Source of the DNA: Hyaloscypha bicolor E
Lineage: Eukaryota; Ascomycota; Leotiomycetes; Helotiales; Hyaloscyphaceae
DNA length: 64,000 nucleotides
NCBI RefSeq assembly: GCF_002865645.1
Contig: NW_020194552.1
Span: 372,001-436,000 of the forward strand
Direction of reading: 5' to 3'
Shown piece by piece: positions 58,207 to 64,000 of this stretch. The notes beneath the pieces are model-generated. The model was not told the origin of the DNA. It did not search any database and was given only the letters and a program-made list of their open reading frames with translations. The stretch's first letter is position 1; each line of letters starts with the position of its first letter. The position numbers and the translations under genes were made by a program.

Positions 58207-61200
58207 TTCGTGTGTTAGGAGGGAAGGAACCATCGCCAATACCACCAAATATAACATTCTCCGTTGGGTGGGTAGCAACGGCCGTGATATCGCCCTTTTC
58301 GTATAGTTCTCTGTTGCCGACGGGCTTGGGGTCAACTGGATAGGTATCAGACACACTTTCCGATTCAGTTGCAATTTCTCTGACCAATACTGATGGCTCC
58401 CAAATGTTGGAATGAGTGCCTCGAACATCCAGAAGCCGCATGCTATCGGTACTGAATGACATACTTCGAATGGATTGATCTGCTGCCACGATTCGGTACA
58501 AGAGTCTGAGCGTTTCAAAGTCATAAATCTGGATGACACCGCCAGCATCCCCGGTGGCAAGGGTTCGTCCGGCTGGGGAAGCTGCAAGAGACTTTGCATC
58601 TGCGCCATTTACCAGAGTGACAAGTTCTAGCTCCATAGTATCGTAAAGTGCGAGATCTCCATCAAGGTAGAGAGCAGCGATGAGGTTCAGTTCCGGGTTT
58701 GGGTTAAAGATCATTGATAACAATGCGGTGTCTCCTCTTCCCTCTCGAACCTCTTCCACTCGAGCACATGAACCTAGAAATTCGTTGTTATCCATAGTGT
58801 AGATCGCAATTGGCAGGCCTCGGTATACCACAGAAACCAAATTGTGCACAAGCGAAATTGCAGCACGGTCAATAGGCCGTCGAAATCCAAGCTGTTGTGT
58901 CTCGAATGGATTTTGTTGTGTCGTAGATGAGATTATCTTGCCCGTCGACACGTCGCGAATGGTGATGGCATTCTGAATCGAAATGGAGATTACCATGGTG
59001 TCGCCGTCTGAGAATAGGACTGCAACTGGTGGGATTGATAGTGTCGAGCTCCAAAGCTCTGCACCATTCGTCGTATTCCATAGTCGAATGCTTCTAACTC
59101 CAGCACAAAGGAGCAGGCCCCCAGATGTGTCAAACGCCATGAGTTTTGCAGGATCTCGTCGCCCACTCTGCTTCAAAACCCTCGCTTCCTGACAGGTATC
59201 TTGAAAATATAGATGAATAATGCCACTTGACAATCCTACTGCAAAATGTTTATCACTACACGCCGTTGAACGAGCTTGTTCGCTGCCATAAGTGTTACAT
59301 GCCAGTCTGTCGTTCCAAACCGTGTTTGAAAGACCAGCGACCGAGAAACCACCACGGGAGGACCCAAATTGGACTTTGACAGGACTTTCCAGGGGGCAAA
59401 AGGATGGAATCAGCCAGTATATAACAGTCGGTGACTCCAACAGATGCCTTCCAAATTTTGCTGCAATGCGTCCAAGATCAGTGCTCCATTCAGCAACGAG
59501 TTGATAGTGTTTTCCAATTGGCCCCGCATGCTTTTTGCGAGACTCCAAGAAACCTCGTAAGTTTTTGGCGGTAAGGATCAACGGACTCAGGGTTCCTTTG
59601 GCAGCAGCCACTTCGATCCAGCTGAGTACATTGGACCGAAAAAATTTATCAAGCAAGACCATGTAGCTGTCACTTGCTGTATCCGCACTTCTAAGGTGAT
59701 CACTGAACGACGTACATGCATAGTCTGCAAAGAGGGACCGTTTCTTGATTCGTTGTTCTGTAGGCGTGAGGAGTTTGCGATTTCTTGGTGCCTTCATCTC
59801 GTTGCAAATCAGATAGTGGAGACAAGTATCTGCAAGTGCGCTATGAGCATCGCGGCCTCTGATTGCGAATTCGGAATCTAGATCATCACGCAGGAGAAAT
59901 TCTTTTGCTGTCTGGTGGATCATCCGAACCTTCTTGTATCTGTCAACATACACCAAATTTCCGCATGTAGACGATATGAACTTCTCCAGGGCGAAAATAC
60001 TCCTGTCTTTTGTTTGTATTCGCAGTGCAGCTTCAAGTTCTTCGAGTGTTAGTGCGCGAGTTGCACAAGTTGACCACATGAGAATTGCTTTTGCCAGTGG
60101 TTTCCCTCGCGAAGCTTGAGACATCCCTTCGAGAGTCCTTGCGTATAATGGATCCATGCCCACTGGTACTTCCTTGAGAATGAGTCCAATTTCTGATTCG
60201 CTAAAAGCACTTTCGAGTTCTTCCAAAACAAGCACAACCCACAAGAAACACCCCTCTGACTTTTCTATAATGGTCGATGTAATCTTATGCCGATACTCAA
60301 TACGATCGATATGGAGCTCTTCTACCTTCTTCTTGACATATAACTTAATGTCGCCAAGGGTGTTCTCCGGGGAAGCAGTTTCAATTGCCACATTTTGCAG
60401 TTGTGAGAAACCTTTTTGGATCGTTGGGGTGGTGCGACTTGTGATGAAAATACGCAATGGGACTCTACTATCGAGTTTGGCAAGCAAAGGAAACAAAGCG
60501 CTTTTATTGGAACATTCGTTTAAGCCGTCAATAACCCAGTATTGTGTGCGTTGAAACGATGCTCGGAAAATGCCACTAACAAAAAGCATTCGCCAGAGTG
60601 CCCGCGGTTCGTCTCGGTCGAGGTGTATTTCATTTTGCTGCATTGCCGAGATTTCTTCTCTTACGTTGAAGTTCATGAGTGCCATTTGGAAAGCAAGAGA
60701 ACGAAGGCACGATTCAAGAGTTGAGCTAGACTTGTCGCCATGTCTGATGAAGAAATAGCTCGTGTCCATATTGAGATCCCCCAACGAATTGATGACATGT
60801 GTAGCGATGAAGCTTTTGCCTGACCCTGGCTGACCATTGACCCAAAAGACTGCTTTTAACGGTGCATGACCATCCCTCCAGTCGCAGTATGTTTTTGAGA
60901 AAGTCAACCATTCGCAAGAACCTTCAATCTGCCGTTCTTCATAAGCAGTAAGGTCATCTTCAGATATCTCTTGTACTCCAAGGTACTCCAAGGTACTTCT
61001 CCAAGATACGGAGCTGTTTTTGCTGCTCTTCTCGTTTTTGGTGATATATATCACTCACAATATCTTTGGTGATGGAAGCAAGCGCATTCCGGATGGTCAG
61101 GTAATTGGGATCCGATGGACTGTGAAACTTGCAGATTCCACGATGGTTGGCATTTATCAGGGCACTATATTCGTTGGGATATCCTAGAACAGCAGACTCA

Positions 61201-61973
61201 CGGCTCACAATTAAGCTCGAGGTTGGCCCAATTTGAGTTTCCACTGCTTCGTAGAAAGAAGGTAGCTGGAGATTCCCGGAGACATGACGGAACCCATCGT
61301 TAATGAGCTGAAGCATAATCGAATCATCCTTAAGGTCGTCAACATATGCTTTGGAGCCATAAGGCATGAGCACGCTTTTCAGCGAATAGTTGAGGGCCGT
61401 TGCCAATCCGGATCCTCGATGCGGAGTCCCAAGGAAAATCATAGTATGAAACCTTTCACCGAGAGCATTGTAAAGAGGATCCTCCCGAGCAATTATATAT
61501 GCCTTCTTGATCACCAATCCACCCATGCTGTGGCCGATCAATACCAGTGGTGTCCGCTGTCCTGTGCCCATATGAGGTGAATCCTGGATGGCAGCCACCA
61601 AGGATTTCGCGAAGTCGTGGACATTGAGAGTACTGGATTTGATCTCGGCCCATTTCGAGGCATATCCGAAGGTATGTATCCGCACATTCTTGAAGGGCGG
61701 GTCTCGAGGAAGCCATTCTTGAGGCCAGTAATGTAATGGTTCCTTCGACAAAGCCCACGTTTTCCGCGAGCCTCCGCCTAGCCCATGGACGAATATGAAG
61801 TCAATCAGAGGCTCCGAAGGCTGGAACAAAAGAGTCAGCCCCAGACTTCCAACAACATCAACAGGCGCGTCGATGTCCGTTTGCTGCGTCGATATTGATA
61901 AGCGCTTGAGTGCCCTTTCTAAGGAACTTGTGGAGGATTTGCTACGTTGAGAGAAAGGTCGAGAGAACTGCAT
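58178..61973 (-). pseudogene. NLR-type gene: esterase-NACHT-propeller, broken by a 10-bp duplication
   Basis: The N-terminal part (from ATG 61973) is an alpha/beta-hydrolase of the kind found as an effector domain in fungal NLRs: FIFVHGLGGGSRKTW, RIHTFGYASKW, nucleophile elbow LIGHSMGGLV (S149) and FLGTPHRGSGLA. It runs to KQLRILEKYLGV and then stops in frame. The second frame carries EISEDDLTAYEERQIEGSCE, a Walker A motif (WVNGQPGSGKSF, 60835-60812), Walker B-like YWVIDGLNECS, ITSRTTP, NACHT tail and then degenerate WD-like blades (SIRLWNTTNGAELW, TIRDVSTGKI, VIQIYDFETLRLLY). The two frames separate at TACCTTGGAG repeated exactly twice (60973-60992 on the plus strand). With one copy the reading frame is continuous, about 1261 residues. 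The 3' end stops abruptly in FGGIGDGS, where more blades would be expected. These proteins act in allorecognition or defence cell death. Confidence 0.85.
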
Positions 61974-63217
61974 CAATTTGGGTCAGGCTGCAGTACTGTG
62001 TTGCGTTTGGGGTTTGATGTGGACCTCGCGGGGACGTACCATTCTATTGCCGGTCAAAACGTTGGACGGTCATCATCATCAATATGCCGAGTCGAATGCA
62101 GGCTGTAGGGCATAAAGTCGCAGTATATTCTTGGCTACAAAGCGTCGTTTCTGTTCCGCGGATAGATTATTTTACATGTCGATGTTGATGAGGCGCGAAG
62201 CGCAAGGGCGACGTGGTGGGATCAGCCCCCACGCTCAACTAGGCACTGCTGGGCTACCTGCAGAGCACCGCCACGTCGAGATGCTGCAAGAATCAGATTG
62301 GCCAGGAGTCAGAGCTCCAAGCTTGACTGAGATTGAAGCGAATATATCCTTGATTTATATGACCAACGCCTGCGGAGATTCGATTATAACATAGGGGAAA
62401 AGCCAACGTAAAAGGCTCACTTCCTTGTTCAAATTAATGCGTACACGGTGACCGCTGTGGGAGAGCGCGGGCCGTGGCGAGGAGCGTCAGGCTGGGCCTT
62501 ACGGAGTAGTCAGGGTTTAGGCAAGGTCTTAGGCATCCAGTTGGGTTGGTTCTTCGGCGGCTATCTCGTGTTTCAGGGCTTTGTCTGGCTCGGAAGCTGC
62601 TGTACAACCTCACTCCTTCACAAAATAGATACCACTGATGCCTGCTGTGAGCTAGTAGATTAGACGCACACCGAAATATAAGACTGTAGATTTAATACCC
62701 AACACGATATGGCTACATATCAATTTAATTAATTCTGCTCTGTCTACCATCAATACCTCATTCAACTCTTAAAGATAGTAAACGTTTGAGTTTGGCACAG
62801 AATTATCCGAGTTCAATTTACTCACGTTTGAAGAGGCAACAATTGATGGCAGGCCGTCGAGTGCGCTGTGGTGGATGAAACCGTGATAGCAAGTAGGTTT
62901 AGAAGAGTTCTGCCAAAATTGAATCTGGGATTAATAAGGCTATTCTGGCTAGAATTTCTATAACGGATCCATTCTATTATAAGATAATTGTCATTATACT
63001 TATAATATCGTGCATGCGACAACGAATGAGCCAAGTACTATACAGATACCACTCCGTGCACGGACCACTTCAGCAACCTGTTGAGCGCTCAGACGGCAGA
63101 CATGGGTGGCACGGTCCGCAATTGTCAACCTCGACAACAGCCTCACTCCCAGTCCCACCTATTCACGCTCTCGCAGCCTTCTCTCCTTCTCATGATGCGT
63201 CAACAACAACAACCAAC
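61974..63217. other. Intergenic between the two NLR-type genes, which face away from each other
   Basis: The genes diverge, so both promoters should lie here. Short ORFs (for example 62131-62394) have no content. Composition becomes A/T-rich near 62650-62800. Confidence 0.4.
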
Positions 63218-64000
63218 ATGGCAGAACCCTTCACCGTCCTCAGCATTGCTGCGAATATTGCTCAGTTTCTTGGCTACGGTCTGCAACTTCTATCCGACGG
63301 GAAAGAGATGTACAACTCGCTGCACGGCGCACTAGACGAATACCATGAGCTCGAGGCTATCATCGAAGATATTCGAAATATTAGCAATGAGACGAAACAT
63401 CTATCTGGGCACTCGATTGGCGAGAACACTATTCGAAAACTTGCAGCTGAATGCATGCCTTTGGCGGAAAAGTTGTTGGGAATCTTGAATGATCTCAAGG
63501 TCCCAAACGATGCGCGCTTTCGGGGCTTGAAGACTTTGCATCAAACTTTTAGAAGTGCCGGAAAGAAGAAGGAAATACAAATCTTGAAACACAGATTGAT
63601 GGATCTGGATATGCGGTTGAGGACTCGAACTTCTTGGATGCTTCAAAGGCAAGTCATCGTGTAACTCTGTTAGCAAAGTAGAAGCTGACTGTGAAATAGG
63701 AACTGCCATTCGGACGTGATGTCTGCCATCGATTCTCTTGCGCATGTCGATGATGGCCTGAAATTAAATTTGACATCGAATCTGAATCAGCTAAGAATAG
63801 ATATCTTGGAGAAACTTCAAGTACCGGCAACATCAAATGCACGGGGAAAAGACTTCGGGTTAGATAGTCTATCCAAAGAGCTTCTGTCTTTCCTGGACGA
63901 AGGTAAAAGGGTGAAGCATCAGCAAGACGTTCTTCAAAGCCTAGTCTTCGAGGAAATGAAGCAGCGTGAGGAGACGATTAAGGATGCACATGAGATGACT
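63218..64000 (+). CDS. NLR-type STAND protein, N-terminal domain (partial, runs off right edge)
   Basis: ATG 63218 (CCAACATGGCAG) starts MAEPFTVLSIAANIAQFLGY, then LHGALDEYHELEAIIEDI and AAECMPLAEKLLGILNDLK. This is the helical N-terminal domain often found before the NACHT module in fungal STAND proteins. Exon 1 ends at 63648. The intron 63649-63699 starts GCAAGT and ends ATAG with a GCTGAC branch site (a GC-AG intron). Exon 2 reads RNCHSDVMSAIDSLAHVDD and is open to the edge at KQREETIKDAHEMT, which is the usual sequence just before the NACHT domain begins. An upstream in-frame extension to 63014 looks like leader. The NTPase and repeat domains must lie beyond the window. Confidence 0.8.

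Overview
This window looks like nuclear DNA from a filamentous ascomycete (Pezizomycotina, possibly a leotiomycete; the class is an inference). The support is short 45-60 nt introns with GT..AG and a few GC..AG ends, CBM1-bearing cellulases, fungal-type Zn2Cys6, BTB, 2EXR, HET and NACHT proteins, and long almost pure A/T tracts of the kind repeat-induced point mutation (RIP) leaves. No bacterial operon structure, CRISPR array or rRNA gene was seen.

Layout. 0-14 kb is a mostly intact gene block: a Zn2Cys6 transcription factor, a decayed HET locus, a GH7 cellobiohydrolase (minus) and a GH5 endoglucanase (plus) that diverge from a shared 1.7 kb spacer, a 2EXR protein, and an M4 (protealysin-like) metallopeptidase with a bacterial look. 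14-23 kb holds a decayed gene of unknown family and three tandem BTB/POZ genes in increasing stages of decay. 23-28.5 kb holds two intact housekeeping-type genes, a RING-CH (MARCH) ubiquitin ligase and a GT31-like glycosyltransferase. 29.7-50.5 kb is accessory, repeat-dominated DNA. It contains RIP-like A/T tracts, a solo LTR, a hAT-like element with a perfect 8-bp target duplication, several MITE-like inverted-repeat elements (one nested in another), and islands holding a PaaK-like adenylating enzyme, an MFS transporter, a damaged cytochrome P450, a membrane PAN-like protein and a dead copy of a G1 glutamic peptidase. 50.6-57 kb returns to gene DNA: the intact G1 peptidase, a Kre9/KNH-like membrane protein and a C2H2 zinc-finger factor. 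57.7-64 kb is an NLR region: a truncated MFS gene overlapping the truncated 3' end of an esterase-NACHT-propeller gene, then the start of a second NLR-type gene that leaves the window.

How the genes fit together. The GH7 and GH5 enzymes attack cellulose from chain ends and internally, and both carry CBM1. The M4 and G1 peptidases are further degradative enzymes. The adenylating enzyme, MFS pump and P450 lie within 14 kb and could be the remains of a small secondary-metabolite locus. HET and NACHT genes are self/non-self recognition genes in fungi. Several genes carry single frameshifts, many at short homopolymers and two at exact short tandem repeats, so read-level checking is needed before they are all called dead.
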